Positions 14,735 through 24,384 are shown, counted from the first letter of the stretch. The stretch is DNA of 64,000 nt from an uncultured Eubacteriales bacterium (GCA_958402445.1 CATXTO010000004.1:60790-124789), one strand, 5' to 3'. Notes: a model not told the origin generated them from the sequence alone. Numbers and translations are program-made.

Positions 14735-16486
14735 ATGCAAAAAATTTTTGACCTGATTTCTGAAAAAATGGAGGACGCCTTTGAGGCGGCGGGCTATCCC
14801 CGGTCCTACGGGCAGGTCACGGTATCCAACCGGCCGGACCTGTGTGAATATCAATGCAACGGCGCTCTGGCCGCAGCCAAGGCCTGCCGCTGCTCCCCGC
14901 TGCTAATCGCCCAAGCGGTTGTAGAACACCTGGACCGGACGGATTTCCCCTGCGCGGACGCTGTAAAGCCAGGCTTCATCAACCTGAGGGTCTCCGGGTC
15001 GTTTTTACAGCGCTATTTGGAGTCCATGCGGACCGCCGTGGACTTCGGCGTGGAAAAGGAGCCTGTTTCCAAGACTATCGTGGTGGATTACGGCGGCCCT
15101 AACGTGGCCAAGCCCCTGCATATTGGCCATCTGCGCTCGGCCATCATCGGAGAGAGTATGAAGCGGATCTACCGGTTCTTCGGTAACCACGTCATCGGCG
15201 ATGTGCACTTGGGTGACTGGGGCCTGCAGATGGGTCTGATCGTGGCAGGGCTGCAATTAGAGCAGCCGGACCTGTGCTACTTTGACGACAGTTTCCAGGG
15301 ACCATATCCAAAGGAGCCGCCCTTTTCCATCCTGGAACTGGAGAAAATCTACCCTGCGGCCTCCGCCCGCAGCAAGGAGGACCCGGACTTTGCCGCCCGG
15401 GCCCATGCGGCTACCGTAGCCCTGCAGGAGGGAAAAGCCGGATATCGGGCCCTCTGGCGGCATATTATGGACGTATCCCTGGCCGATATCCGCAAGAACT
15501 ACGACAATTTGGACGTGCATTTCGACTCCTGGCTGGGAGAGAGCGATGCGCAGCCCTATATCCCGCCCATGCTGGCAGACCTGCAGGAGAGAGGACTGGC
15601 CGTGGAGAGCGACGGCGCCATCGTCTTCCCCGTGGCGGAGCCCGGGGATAAAAAAGAAGTCCCGCCCTGCATCTTGGTGAAATCCGACGGCGCCACCCTG
15701 TACGGCACCACGGACCTGGCTACCCTTGTTCAGCGGGAGCAGACGTTTCATCCGGACAAGGTGCTGTACTTGGCGGACAAGCGGCAGAGCCTGCATTTTG
15801 AGCAGGTATTTCGGGCCGCCCGCAGGTCCGGCATTGTCCCGGCGGAGACGGAGCTGGAGTTCTTAGGCTTCGGCACCATGAACGGAAAGGACGGCAAGCC
15901 CTTTAAAACCCGTACCGGAGGCGTCATGCGGCTGGAGCAGTTAATTGTGGAGATGACCGACTTTGTCCGGCAAAAGGTGGTGGAAAACCAAATCGTGGAG
16001 CCGGACCAGGTGGAGGAAACCACCCGGCGTATTGCAATGGCCGCTCTAAAGTACGGCGACCTGTCCAACCAACCCACCAAGGATTATATTTTTGATCTGG
16101 ACCGCTTCGCCGCCTTTGAGGGCAACACGGGGCCCTATATCCTCTACACCATCGTCCGGGTCAAGAGCATCCTAGAGCGGTATGGCCCATGGCGGCGCCT
16201 GCCAATTCAGGAGCCGACCAGTCAGGCGCAAAAGGCGCTGATGCTGGCGATCACAAAATTGGCTCCCGCCCTGGAGGGGGCTTACCGGGGCTCTGCGCCC
16301 AACCTGATCTGCGCCTATATTTATGAGCTCTCCGGGGCGGTAAACGCCTTTTACCATGAGACCAGGATCCTGTCCGAGCCGGACGCCGCGCTTCAGGCGG
16401 GCTATGTCGCCCTGATCGGGCTGGCCAAGGACATTCTGGAGCAATGCGTTCTGCTGCTTGGCTTCCAAGCGCCGGATAAAATGTAA
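14735..16486 (+). CDS. argS: Arginyl-tRNA synthetase
   Basis: 583 aa class I aminoacyl-tRNA synthetase charging tRNA-Arg. An N-terminal Add1 domain (tRNA D-loop binding) is followed by the HIGH motif in PNVAKPLHIGHLRSAIIGES, the Rossmann core, GTMNGKDGKPFKTRTGG in the KMSKS position (as in many ArgRS the motif is degenerate) and a C-terminal DALR anticodon-binding domain with the family-typical GNTGPYILYTIVRVKSIL. Length is normal. AGAGGACTTTACC precedes the ATG. It is a single-gene unit. Confidence 0.96.
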   Translation: MQKIFDLISEKMEDAFEAAGYPRSYGQVTVSNRPDLCEYQCNGALAAAKACRCSPLLIAQAVVEHLDRTDFPCADAVKPGFINLRVSGSFLQRYLESMRTAVDFGVEKEPVSKTIVVDYGGPNVAKPLHIGHLRSAIIGESMKRIYRFFGNHVIGDVHLGDWGLQMGLIVAGLQLEQPDLCYFDDSFQGPYPKEPPFSILELEKIYPAASARSKEDPDFAARAHAATVALQEGKAGYRALWRHIMDVSLADIRKNYDNLDVHFDSWLGESDAQPYIPPMLADLQERGLAVESDGAIVFPVAEPGDKKEVPPCILVKSDGATLYGTTDLATLVQREQTFHPDKVLYLADKRQSLHFEQVFRAARRSGIVPAETELEFLGFGTMNGKDGKPFKTRTGGVMRLEQLIVEMTDFVRQKVVENQIVEPDQVEETTRRIAMAALKYGDLSNQPTKDYIFDLDRFAAFEGNTGPYILYTIVRVKSILERYGPWRRLPIQEPTSQAQKALMLAITKLAPALEGAYRGSAPNLICAYIYELSGAVNAFYHETRILSEPDAALQAGYVALIGLAKDILEQCVLLLGFQAPDKM

Positions 16487-17042
16487 AGTTCGCTATCTGC
16501 CGGTTTTGCTGACAATCATTTGCCTCTGGTGGCGCGCTCCTTGTCCCAGGCTTGCAGATCAAAAAGCTTTGAATTATGAAGCAACGAGATAGGCTCCGTA
16601 TGTGCCGACCAAACGGCAGGCGCCGCCAGTCCCCATTCAGGGGGCTGGCGGCGTTTTGTCGCTGATGCGAACGATAGGAAGAGGGATATGCGGCATCTTG
16701 CGTAGAAAACTGGCGATGTACAAGCCGATTACGAAGTGAAAACCTGCGGCGTGGGAAATGGCATCCTGTTGTCTTCAAGATTTTCATCAGATTTGTCCGC
16801 TGTGCACTTTTCTATGATGCGCCAACGAAGTATGGTTCTAAAAGCAGGGTCGTTGTGTGTTAAATGTAGGAACCTCCAACAACTGATTGGAACAGCCGGC
16901 CCTGGGATTCGTTCAGTCCGCCCCATAGACTGGTCTCGTATCTCAACCTTACCGACTGATCAGAAACTTTATTTAGAAATACGCTGACCCGCTCGCCATA
17001 AGGAACCCTAACCGCAGGAAAAGCAGATGACTCTGGCACTTA
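16487..17042. other. Intergenic region after argS, no gene seen
   Basis: Apart from the terminator at 16621-16657 I see nothing convincing. Short frames at 16729-16987 on both strands lack ribosome sites and resemble no family I know. Confidence 0.5.
16621..16657 (+). terminator. Intrinsic terminator downstream of argS
   Basis: Stem CGCCGCCAGTCCCC / GGGGCTGGCGGCG followed by TTTTGT. Confidence 0.85.
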
Positions 17043-17411
17043 TCAACTGGCGTCAAGCACCCTCACTTCATAAACGGTTGGATAGTAGAAGGGCGTTTCC
17101 TCCACAAAAGAGTCTTTTAAAGATACCTTGACTTTGAATTGCGGCTGGATATCCCCAATGGAAATTGCCTTGCCATCTGCGCCAAATAATTTTGTATTTT
17201 CGCTGATGTAAAGCGAATTCATAGGCGCTCCAAAAATTTTTGTTGTGCGCTGCACAATCAGCCGCGCCTCACCGTCCGACGTCGTAACTATTTCTTGAAC
17301 AATTGCCTCAAATGAGCTATTCGACCATGTAGGCGGCAGGGTAATTGCCACGACAGCAACGACGATCACCAATAGGGTAACTCCCGCAGCAATCCATTTT
17401 TTCTTTTTCAT
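17043..17411 (-). CDS. Small membrane-anchored protein of the ABC cassette
   Basis: 122 aa from the ATG at 17411. KKKKWIAAGVTLLVIVVAVVAITLP is a single membrane anchor; the remainder (residues 30-122) is beta-rich, with ARLIVQRTTKIFGAP and YYPTVYEVRVLDAS, suggestive of a small OB-like extracellular domain such as DUF3221. I do not recognise the exact family. It begins 12 bases after the permease stop, so it is the third gene of the ABC operon and may be an accessory or immunity-type protein; that is inference. Confidence 0.6.
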   Translation of the reverse strand: MKKKKWIAAGVTLLVIVVAVVAITLPPTWSNSSFEAIVQEIVTTSDGEARLIVQRTTKIFGAPMNSLYISENTKLFGADGKAISIGDIQPQFKVKVSLKDSFVEETPFYYPTVYEVRVLDAS

Positions 17412-17422
17412 CTTTCCATACC

Positions 17423-18652
17423 TCAGGATGAAACCTGATGCTTCTGAAATCCCAGCCTTGCCAACGGCAACAGAATTGCAGTTAAGGCCGCATACAGGAT
17501 TGCCCGTACGGAAAGGGCATCCAAAGCCCAACCACCAATCTGATAGGAGATGTATTTGCCGATTTCCGGCTTGGTAGAATAATATGGCAATAGAAACAGA
17601 GTCAGATTATATGCTCCCGTCGTCCCGGTGGGGGTTAGAAACAGGGGCAGAAAGATGAGAGGGACAAGCACAACCAGTACCAAATAGGGGCTTTTCATTT
17701 TTGCCGACAAAAAAAGCGTCAAGCCGACCATGGCAAGCAGAATGAAGTAAATAACGCCCAAATTGATCAGCGTGGCCTGCAGGAATGTAAAAGGATATGG
17801 TATCGTCGTGTTTGCAATTTGCAAGGGGAGACACCACCCGTCGGCGCCAAATGCCGCAAGTGGCAATCCCAAGGCAACAACCACATGGAGTGTAAACGCC
17901 AGCAGCCCAAACAGAATGGAGGATATTATTTTTGCCGTGATCAGCTTCGTCTTACCGTATTTCCCTGATAAAATAACTGCGTCTGTTCCGGCCTGATACT
18001 CACCGGAAAACACAGGAGCAAGCACGATACACACTGCCAGCAGAGCGAACATCAGCAGTTCGAAGCTGCTTATGATAATCTCCCATGCCTCATAATAGCC
18101 ATATTGCAAAGGCGTTTCGACATGGCTGCTTAAATCTCGCCAATATTTTTTCTGCTGGTCGGACAACGCACGAGACGGGGCGTTTAGCAGCTTTTCGATT
18201 TTTGCGTCTCTTGTCTGGTAGAAATTTGCGCCACTGGACAGATCCAGGTCGGGCAGCTTATTATAGCCTGCGCTTTCACCCGGATTATCATAATTCGCCG
18301 CAATCATACGCAACAGTTTTTCACGAGGAGCGACAAAATTCCAATAGGCATCCCCAATCAGGAATCGTTCGTTTCCATCATAACCAACATTTTCCGGGTT
18401 TTCAAACAGCCGTTGGTATTCGCCAATCGTTTCCGTGATCGTTTCGTCTGTCAGGGCAATGGACAAATTTGAATACTGCTCTTTCTCGTAGGCGATACCC
18501 TCCAGGCCCCGGATTACGCCATCTTGATTGTAGGTCTGATATTGCAGCATCGGCAGGCCAAAAAGGAGCGCAGTCACAATTAGGCTTACGGCCATCACAA
18601 TTATCGTGGATTTTCTACGTAAAATTTTTAAAAATTCGTATTTAATCAGCAT
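17423..18652 (-). CDS. ABC-2 type transporter permease
   Basis: 409 aa from the ATG at 18652, 7 bases after GGAGG. LIKYEFLKILRRKSTIIVMAVSLIV starts the first helix, then a long extracytoplasmic segment (about residues 35-190), and five or more helices in the C-terminal half (LLMFALLAVCIVLAPVFSGEY, LFGLLAFTLHVVVALGLPL, and others). This topology is typical of ABC-2 permeases in lantibiotic immunity or drug export. It overlaps the ATPase gene by 11 bases. The sequence is AT-richer than argS or spmAB. Confidence 0.85.
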   Translation of the reverse strand: MLIKYEFLKILRRKSTIIVMAVSLIVTALLFGLPMLQYQTYNQDGVIRGLEGIAYEKEQYSNLSIALTDETITETIGEYQRLFENPENVGYDGNERFLIGDAYWNFVAPREKLLRMIAANYDNPGESAGYNKLPDLDLSSGANFYQTRDAKIEKLLNAPSRALSDQQKKYWRDLSSHVETPLQYGYYEAWEIIISSFELLMFALLAVCIVLAPVFSGEYQAGTDAVILSGKYGKTKLITAKIISSILFGLLAFTLHVVVALGLPLAAFGADGWCLPLQIANTTIPYPFTFLQATLINLGVIYFILLAMVGLTLFLSAKMKSPYLVLVVLVPLIFLPLFLTPTGTTGAYNLTLFLLPYYSTKPEIGKYISYQIGGWALDALSVRAILYAALTAILLPLARLGFQKHQVSS

Positions 18653-19535
18653 GCTCATTCCTCCTTGTCTGTGCTTCCTCTCCAAAATGGTATAGGAATA
18701 AATCCTCCAAGCCCGGTTCGACCATGTGGGCTTCTGCCACCGGTGCGGTATCGTTTACAATGCGTAAGCGAACCATATTGTTTTCGTGGTGTAAATTGAC
18801 TACGGAAAAGCATTTAGTGTATTGCGCGGCCTCCTGACTGTCAACAAGGAGCTCCCAAACCTTTCCCCTGATGCTGTCTGTCACCGTAGCCATAGGCTCT
18901 TGGAGCAAAAACCGGCCTTGCTTCATCATCAAGATCGTGTCCGCAATGTAGGAAACATCAGAAACAATATGCGTGGATAGAATGACGATTTTTTCTTTTG
19001 CGAAATCTGAGATAAGATTGCGGAAACGAACCCGTTCCTTCGGGTCAAGTCCGGCTGTCGGTTCATCCAGTATCAGGATGGCGGGGTCGTTCAATTCCGC
19101 TTGTGCAATTCCCAGACGCTGCTTCATGCCGCCGGAAAACGATTTAATTTTCCTATTCTGCACATCTTGCAGATTTACCATAGAAAGCAGTTTTTCCGCC
19201 CGTGCTTTCGCTTTTTTCTGATCAAGCCCTTTGACCGCAGCCATATAAAGTAAGAATTCACGGGCGGTAAAGTCAGGGTAGAAACCAAAATCCTGCGGCA
19301 TATAGCCCAAGTGGGTGTAATACTGTTCTCCCAACCCCTGAATTGTTTTTCCGTTTAGGCGGATACTTCCAGAAGTCGGCTTGAGCACGCCGCATATCAT
19401 TCTCATTAAGGTTGTTTTTCCCGCCCCATTCGCGCCTATCAGGCCATACACGCCTGGCACCAAGCGGACGCTCACCTGATCCACGGCGTACTTTGTTCCG
19501 TACCGCTTGCTCAACTGCTGCAATTGCAAGTCCAT
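18642..19535 (-). CDS. ABC transporter ATP-binding protein
   Basis: 297 aa. Walker A GANGAGKTT (about residue 34), Q-loop YMPQDFGFYPDFTARE, signature SFSGGMKQRLGIAQ, Walker B AILILDEPTAGLDP and H-loop STHIVSD are intact. The C-terminal 80 residues are an extra domain seen in ABC-2 exporter ATPases. It energises the permease encoded by the overlapping next gene. AACAGGAGGGTTTGAT precedes the ATG. The adjoining kinase/regulator pair probably controls it, although a terminator separates them. Confidence 0.93.
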   Translation of the reverse strand: MDLQLQQLSKRYGTKYAVDQVSVRLVPGVYGLIGANGAGKTTLMRMICGVLKPTSGSIRLNGKTIQGLGEQYYTHLGYMPQDFGFYPDFTAREFLLYMAAVKGLDQKKAKARAEKLLSMVNLQDVQNRKIKSFSGGMKQRLGIAQAELNDPAILILDEPTAGLDPKERVRFRNLISDFAKEKIVILSTHIVSDVSYIADTILMMKQGRFLLQEPMATVTDSIRGKVWELLVDSQEAAQYTKCFSVVNLHHENNMVRLRIVNDTAPVAEAHMVEPGLEDLFLYHFGEEAQTRRNEHAD

Positions 19536-19566
19536 ATCAAACCCTCCTGTTTAATTCATATCAGCA

Positions 19567-19606
19567 TAAAAATAGGCGGCTTACGCTTTCAGCATAAACC
19601 ACCTAT
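19567..19606 (-). terminator. Intrinsic terminator between the two-component and ABC genes
   Basis: On the minus strand ATAGGTGGTTTATGC-TGAAA-GCGTAAGCCGCCTAT (three G-U pairs) is followed by TTTTTATG. It lies 35 bases beyond the histidine kinase stop and before the ABC ATPase gene. Confidence 0.75.
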
Positions 19607-19640
19607 CTTATGTCAGCCTATTCCATATCTTAATTTTACC

Positions 19641-21068
19641 TTAATTGAAAGGCAATCGGTTATTGAATGGAAGATAAATCGCAAATTCAGTCCCCTCATG
19701 CAATCTACTTTTAACCCGGATATCTCCGCCGTGCAGCGTTACAATCTGTTTTGCAATCGCAAGGCCAAGCCCGCTGCCCTCTGGCTTTTCTTCTGTATTT
19801 GTACCTCTGTAATAACGGCTGAATAGTTTAGCCTGTTCTGATTCGCTTATGCCCACCCCATTGTCACGAATGAAAATACAAACCCTATTTTTTGCGGGTA
19901 ATTCAACGTTTATTGTCACTTTTGTATCCGGCGGATTGTGTATTAAAGCGTTCACTATGATATTTTGTACAGCGCGGCCCAACAAATCAGGGTCAAACTG
20001 AGCCGCTTGCTCTGGTATTTTGGGCTCAAAAACAATAGTTCGGCCAGAAAATGCGGGGTCATTTACAATGTCAATGACCCATTCTTTCAAATAGCGTATC
20101 AATCGCGCCTCTTTCGGATGATATGGTATTGCGCCAGAATCAAGTTGATAAGTTAATTTCAAATCGTTTATCAATTTTTCTACATGGTTGACATTCTTTA
20201 GAATTATGGAACCGTATTCCTGGACAGCTTGCTGATCCGTTGGAGAACCGTCTGCGAGCAGTTCCGCATAGCCTTTCACTGGCGAAAGAGGGGTTTTCAG
20301 GTCATGGGTGATGTTTGAAATCCACTCTCTGCGCATTCGTTCCGTAGCTTCCTTGACCCGATCTGCATGCCGCATCTCCTGATCCATTTGATTAAGCGCC
20401 ACGTAAATTTCACCGAACATGCCGTTCTCTTTCACGGGTTGATAGGCACGAAGCAATACATTTTTGATGCCGTCTGTAATTCTTGCCAATTTCCGTGAAA
20501 GCCAGAAGCCATATCCAAGTACAAAAATTGTGAGAACGCCGAGCACGGAAAAGATTGTGATTCTCGCAACCGGCGAAAGCCGCGCAACATTTTCCCCATT
20601 ATAATACAACATGTATTTTCCTATGGCATATGGGAACCCGATGATGTAGCTCCATGTCTTACCGGAATCTTGAAAGCTGTTGGAAAAAACAGTATGATCT
20701 TGATCATAAGCACTAGTATTTAATGCGAGAAGCTCAGACGCGGAATAGCTGGTGGGATAATCCCGCGGCTTGTTATGAGAAAAAACCTCTTGTCCGCTCT
20801 CGTCCATGATTTGAATCCATAGTCCGTATTCGTCCAACCGTTTTAGTCCTATCTCCTGGATATGGATCGTTTCGTTTCTATGCTCAAGCCATATTGAAAA
20901 ATTATCTGTAAAGGTCTCCGGCCACGAAGCCAAGCTCAAGCCCTCCGGTTCCGGAATTGAAAACACATAGTAGAACAAACAAATAGCAGTCGTGATTATC
21001 ATGAAAAGCAGGACGGATAAGAATATGATCGTTCGGGCAAACGGGTTCCACTTCTTTTTACGCTTCAT
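19641..21068 (-). CDS. Sensor histidine kinase
   Basis: 475 aa. A first membrane helix (about residues 12-36), an extracytoplasmic sensor (37-165), a second helix (168-190), a HAMP-like linker, the H-box EWISNITHDLKTPLSPVKGY with phospho-acceptor His255, then the ATP-binding N, G1 and G2 boxes (NALIHNPPDTKVTI, IRDNGVGISESE, EKPEGSGLGLAIAKQIV). Partner of the OmpR-type regulator, whose gene it overlaps by 11 bases. Beside an ABC-2 exporter this arrangement commonly senses cell-envelope stress or peptide antibiotics. Confidence 0.92.
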   Translation of the reverse strand: MKRKKKWNPFARTIIFLSVLLFMIITTAICLFYYVFSIPEPEGLSLASWPETFTDNFSIWLEHRNETIHIQEIGLKRLDEYGLWIQIMDESGQEVFSHNKPRDYPTSYSASELLALNTSAYDQDHTVFSNSFQDSGKTWSYIIGFPYAIGKYMLYYNGENVARLSPVARITIFSVLGVLTIFVLGYGFWLSRKLARITDGIKNVLLRAYQPVKENGMFGEIYVALNQMDQEMRHADRVKEATERMRREWISNITHDLKTPLSPVKGYAELLADGSPTDQQAVQEYGSIILKNVNHVEKLINDLKLTYQLDSGAIPYHPKEARLIRYLKEWVIDIVNDPAFSGRTIVFEPKIPEQAAQFDPDLLGRAVQNIIVNALIHNPPDTKVTINVELPAKNRVCIFIRDNGVGISESEQAKLFSRYYRGTNTEEKPEGSGLGLAIAKQIVTLHGGDIRVKSRLHEGTEFAIYLPFNNRLPFN

Positions 21069-21762
21069 TGGGCGCCACCAATTTATATCCTAACCCTTTC
21101 ATTGTGATAATATATTGGGGAGCCGTCGGGTTATCTTCCAGCTTTTCACGCAGATGCCGTATGTGCACCATAATCGTATTATCACAGCCGAAGCTATCTT
21201 CACCCCAAACGGCTTCATAAAGTCTTTCTCGGCTGATCACTCGCCCTGTGTTCTGCGCCAAATACTGCAAGAGTGCAAACTCTCGCGCAGTCAATTCTAT
21301 TTCTTTCTCCCGTTTCATGACCCGGCAGCCCTCCGGGTCAATCGTCAACGCTCCAATTTTTATTGCTGAATCCTGCATTGGATTTTGCTTGTACTCCATT
21401 CGGCGTAATTGCGCTTTCACTCTATACGCAATTTCTTTCGGACTAAAAGGCTTGGTTACATAATCGTCACCTCCCACGGCTAAACCAAGTATTTTGTCCA
21501 ATTCATCATTTTTGGAGGAAAGAAACAGGATCGGGCAATGAGAAAACGCTCTGATTTGCTTGCATACCTCATAGCCGTCGATTCCAGGCAGCATGACATC
21601 CAAAATTATGATGTCCGGCTGGATTTTTCTGCAGGCATCCACAGCTGTAATCCCATTGTCAATCTGAATAATATTAGCAAATCCCTCCAGATCGAGCGCT
21701 TTTTTAAGCAGGCTTAAAATATCCGGCTCATCATCGACAATCATAATACTGCGTTCATCCAT
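21058..21762 (-). CDS. OmpR/PhoB-family response regulator
   Basis: 234 aa. Receiver domain with IMIVDDEPDI, phospho-acceptor Asp55 in IIILDVMLPGIDGYE, Lys in VTKPFSPKE; then a winged-helix DNA-binding domain (LTAREFALLQYLAQNTGRVISRERLYEAVW and VHIRHLREKLEDNP). It pairs with the kinase encoded immediately downstream. AAGGGGTAATTGG precedes the ATG. The likely target is the ABC cassette downstream. Confidence 0.94.
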   Translation of the reverse strand: MDERSIMIVDDEPDILSLLKKALDLEGFANIIQIDNGITAVDACRKIQPDIIILDVMLPGIDGYEVCKQIRAFSHCPILFLSSKNDELDKILGLAVGGDDYVTKPFSPKEIAYRVKAQLRRMEYKQNPMQDSAIKIGALTIDPEGCRVMKREKEIELTAREFALLQYLAQNTGRVISRERLYEAVWGEDSFGCDNTIMVHIRHLREKLEDNPTAPQYIITMKGLGYKLVAPNEA

Positions 21763-22090
21763 CCAATTACCCCTTCCTTCCGAAGCTCAATTTGAAATGA
21801 AGCTCCAACTGCGTGGATTCTGGAAACTCTTTCATGAAGCTTAAAAACGCTTTTGGCGATTGTTTATCCCAATCCGGTTCCCTTAGGTCCTTACACCGTG
21901 CTGGTTCCTATAACAGCGATCTCTCCACATCCGTGCTGCACCTTCAACTTCTCGATTATAGTTTGATTCCTCGAAAAATGCAAGGAACAGAACATGCGCT
22001 ATCAATTGGAATTAAATGCTAATCACGTGCAGATTATTTTTTTGTAAGGAATGCGCTTAAGCCGCGTCTTATCCATGAGGAGGTGGAACA

Positions 22091-22573
22091 GTGACTGATT
22101 TTGAAGCGCTCTACCAGACCTATTTTCAAGAGGTATACCTCTACTGCAAAGGTCTGACCAAAAATGAGAGCGTGGCGGAGGACATCACCAGCGAGACCTT
22201 TTTTAAGGCAATGCACGCTCTGGATTCCTTTCGGGGAACCTGCGAAATCCGCGTTTGGCTGTGCCAAATTGCTAAAAATTGCTACTACTCCTATTTACGC
22301 AAACACAGCCGACTCACGGAGCTGCCCGACCAAGAGATGCCCAGCGGCGAGGAGCTGGAGGAACGTTTGCTGCAGCGGGAAACGGCTACGCAAATCCACA
22401 CCTTGCTTCATCAGCTTCCAGAACCGTATAAGGAGGTCTTTACCCTGCGGGCGCTGGGCCAGCTGAGCTTCCAGCAGATTGGGGCCCTGTTTGAAAAAAC
22501 ACCCAATTGGGCTTGCGTCACCTACCACCGAGCCAAGCAAAAAATTTGGAACCGACTGGAGGAAACGCCATGA
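22091..22573 (+). CDS. ECF sigma factor
   Basis: 160 aa, GTG start after GAGGAGGTGGAACA. Region 2: FEALYQTYFQEVYLYCKGLTKNESVAEDITSETFFKAM and RVWLCQIAKNCYYSYLRKH; region 4: LPEPYKEVFTLRALGQLSFQQIGALFEKTPNWACVTYHRAKQKI. This is a canonical ECF factor. Its stop overlaps the start of a zinc-finger anti-sigma gene as ATGA, the standard coupling. Confidence 0.92.
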   Translation: MTDFEALYQTYFQEVYLYCKGLTKNESVAEDITSETFFKAMHALDSFRGTCEIRVWLCQIAKNCYYSYLRKHSRLTELPDQEMPSGEELEERLLQRETATQIHTLLHQLPEPYKEVFTLRALGQLSFQQIGALFEKTPNWACVTYHRAKQKIWNRLEETP

Positions 22574-23478
22574 ATTTACCTTGTAACATGATTCGGGATT
22601 TGCTACCGCTGTACGCCGAGCATATGGTTAGCCAGGAAAGCGACCAGCTTGTGGCGGAACATCTGTCCCATTGCCCGGCCTGCCAAAAACTGCTCAAATC
22701 CATGCAATCAACGCTGAATCTGCCAGAAACTCAGGCGCCGGCGCCAATGCAGAAATGGAGGGCAAAATTAAAGAGGAAACGCCTACAGCTAATTCTTCTC
22801 ACCGCTGTGCTGGCCTGCGCCGCTGCGGCGCTGCTTTTTTCCTATTTCACCGCACCACGCTATCTGCCATATTCCAACGAGCTTCTGACCATATCCAAAA
22901 TGGAAGACGGCGCTGTTTTGATTTCATTTCGGGAGCCAGCCAAGCATTACAGCGTCAACACCAGCTACTCAGTAGACGGCAGCCTGCAAATCTATCATAT
23001 CAGCGCATGGAACACGCTCTGGGACGAGTTCGTACCTGGGGCAAGTCCGCAAAATGCGCTACTGCGCTCCACCTCGGGCAAAGCAATCTCCATTTACTAT
23101 TCGGAAAACCGTTCCACCGAGGAGATTCTGCTCTATGGCCCCAATCCCAATCCGGGCGGTGGCGTTCAGACGCTGCCGCGTTTGGCCCTCTACTACTATT
23201 TCCTAATTGCAGGAGCCGCCGCTCTGCTCTTGGCGGCGCTGCTTCTCCTATTTTGGAGAAAAAAGCAGCTAAGGGGCGTGCTGGGCCGGTTACTTCCGGC
23301 TCCCCTTTCGTATTTGTTGGGGCAGCTTCTGGTAAAGGGCTTCCATATGGAGAGTTATGCCCTTATATATGATTTATCCTGCATCCTTTTGGTCTCCGTC
23401 CTATTCTATCTGGCTTGGCTGCTTGGACTGCATCTTTATCACACGGCGAAACAGAACCGACGGTCCCACTCGGATTAA
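22570..23478 (+). CDS. Anti-sigma factor with zinc-finger (zf-HC2) domain
   Basis: 302 aa. The N-terminal 50 residues carry the ZAS signature: MIRDLLPLYAEHMVSQESDQLVAEHL then HCPAC (H-x3-C-x2-C class). A membrane helix at about 76-95 leads to an extracytoplasmic domain, and three more helices lie near residues 215-300 (YYFLIAGAAALLLAALLLLF and others). It should hold the ECF factor inactive at the membrane; release is probably by proteolysis or a conformational signal. The extra C-terminal membrane segments are more than the minimal family. Confidence 0.88.
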   Translation: MNLPCNMIRDLLPLYAEHMVSQESDQLVAEHLSHCPACQKLLKSMQSTLNLPETQAPAPMQKWRAKLKRKRLQLILLTAVLACAAAALLFSYFTAPRYLPYSNELLTISKMEDGAVLISFREPAKHYSVNTSYSVDGSLQIYHISAWNTLWDEFVPGASPQNALLRSTSGKAISIYYSENRSTEEILLYGPNPNPGGGVQTLPRLALYYYFLIAGAAALLLAALLLLFWRKKQLRGVLGRLLPAPLSYLLGQLLVKGFHMESYALIYDLSCILLVSVLFYLAWLLGLHLYHTAKQNRRSHSD

Positions 23479-23583
23479 CGTACCGGCAAGCCGGGCCCCA
23501 CGCCGCGTTTTTGGAGCTATGAAAAAGGCCGTTTGGTTTAAAACCGTTCCATAGGCGCACAGGGTATAAACTGCAATGGGGGC

Positions 23584-23618
23584 AAAATTAGGGGCGTGCT
23601 TTGCACGCCCCTAATTTT
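23584..23618. terminator. Palindromic repeat unit acting as likely bidirectional terminator
   Basis: Perfect 16 bp arms AAAATTAGGGGCGTGC / GCACGCCCCTAATTTT with a TTT loop, between the anti-sigma gene and the convergent acetyltransferase gene. The GGGGCGTGC-GCACGCCCC core is the same as in the repeat arrays at 7.3 and 48.1 kb. Confidence 0.75.
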
Positions 23619-23634
23619 CAGCCGCCTGAGAACA

Positions 23635-24255
23635 CTATGCCTGTCTCTCCTTGCCGGCCCAATATGTCCGCGCCTGGGCCTCCCAATATACTCGGTCCTC
23701 CCGGGTGATTGTGCGCAGAACCCTGCACGGGTTTCCAACGGCAATGACGCCTGCGGGGATATCCTTGGTCACCACAGCCCCTGATCCAATGATCGTACCG
23801 GCCCCAATGGTCACGCCGGGGTTGAGGATCGCGCCGCCTCCTATCCACACGTCATCTTTCACGGTTACGGGTTTTCCAAACTCCAACTGGCTTGCTCGAA
23901 CGCCCGGATCCGTTGGATGCCCGGCGGTAAATACGCACACTCTCGGGCCAAACAGCACCCGCGCCCCAATCGTCACTGGGCATACATCTACCATAATGCA
24001 ATCATAATTTGCATAAAAATGGTCCCCAACTGAAATTTGACATCCATAATCACAGTGAAACGGCGGTTCAATCCAGAGGTGCTCCCCTGTCTCGTGGAAC
24101 AGCTCCCGCAGTAGCTTCGTCCTGGTTGCCGGCTCCTCCTCCGTGGTGCTGTTGAACAGTCTCGTTAGCCGTCTGGCGCGGTGAGACGCCTCGGCCAGCT
24201 CCCTGTCGTTGGCCAGGTACAGCTGTCCCGACAGCATGGATTCTTTTTCTGTCAT
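23635..24255 (-). CDS. Sugar O-acetyltransferase (maltose/galactoside type)
   Basis: 206 aa from the ATG at 24255 after AAGGAGG. The N-terminal Mac domain (KESMLSGQLYLANDRELAEASHRARRLTRLFN) precedes a left-handed beta-helix of hexapeptide repeats with FHCDYGCQISVGDHFYANYDCIMVD, the catalytic His in FTAGHPTDP, and VWIGGGAILNPGVTIGAGTIIGSGAVV. It transfers acetyl from acetyl-CoA to sugars and is thought to detoxify non-metabolised ones. It stands alone and is convergent with the anti-sigma gene. Confidence 0.93.
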   Translation of the reverse strand: MTEKESMLSGQLYLANDRELAEASHRARRLTRLFNSTTEEEPATRTKLLRELFHETGEHLWIEPPFHCDYGCQISVGDHFYANYDCIMVDVCPVTIGARVLFGPRVCVFTAGHPTDPGVRASQLEFGKPVTVKDDVWIGGGAILNPGVTIGAGTIIGSGAVVTKDIPAGVIAVGNPCRVLRTITREDRVYWEAQARTYWAGKERQA

Positions 24256-24384
24256 TCTGGTTCCTCCTTGTACTTCCAGCTTCTCCAGTTTTCGCAGCAG
24301 TATTCCCTGCGGCCTTGCTTGGCAAAATGGAACTCCCCGCTTTGGCCGTATACCCCAAAGCTGCCGGCCCACCCTTCCGGTTCC

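Noticed and set aside
16729..16987. Small frames on both strands after argS
   Set aside because: No ribosome sites, no recognisable domain, unlike codon usage of neighbours.
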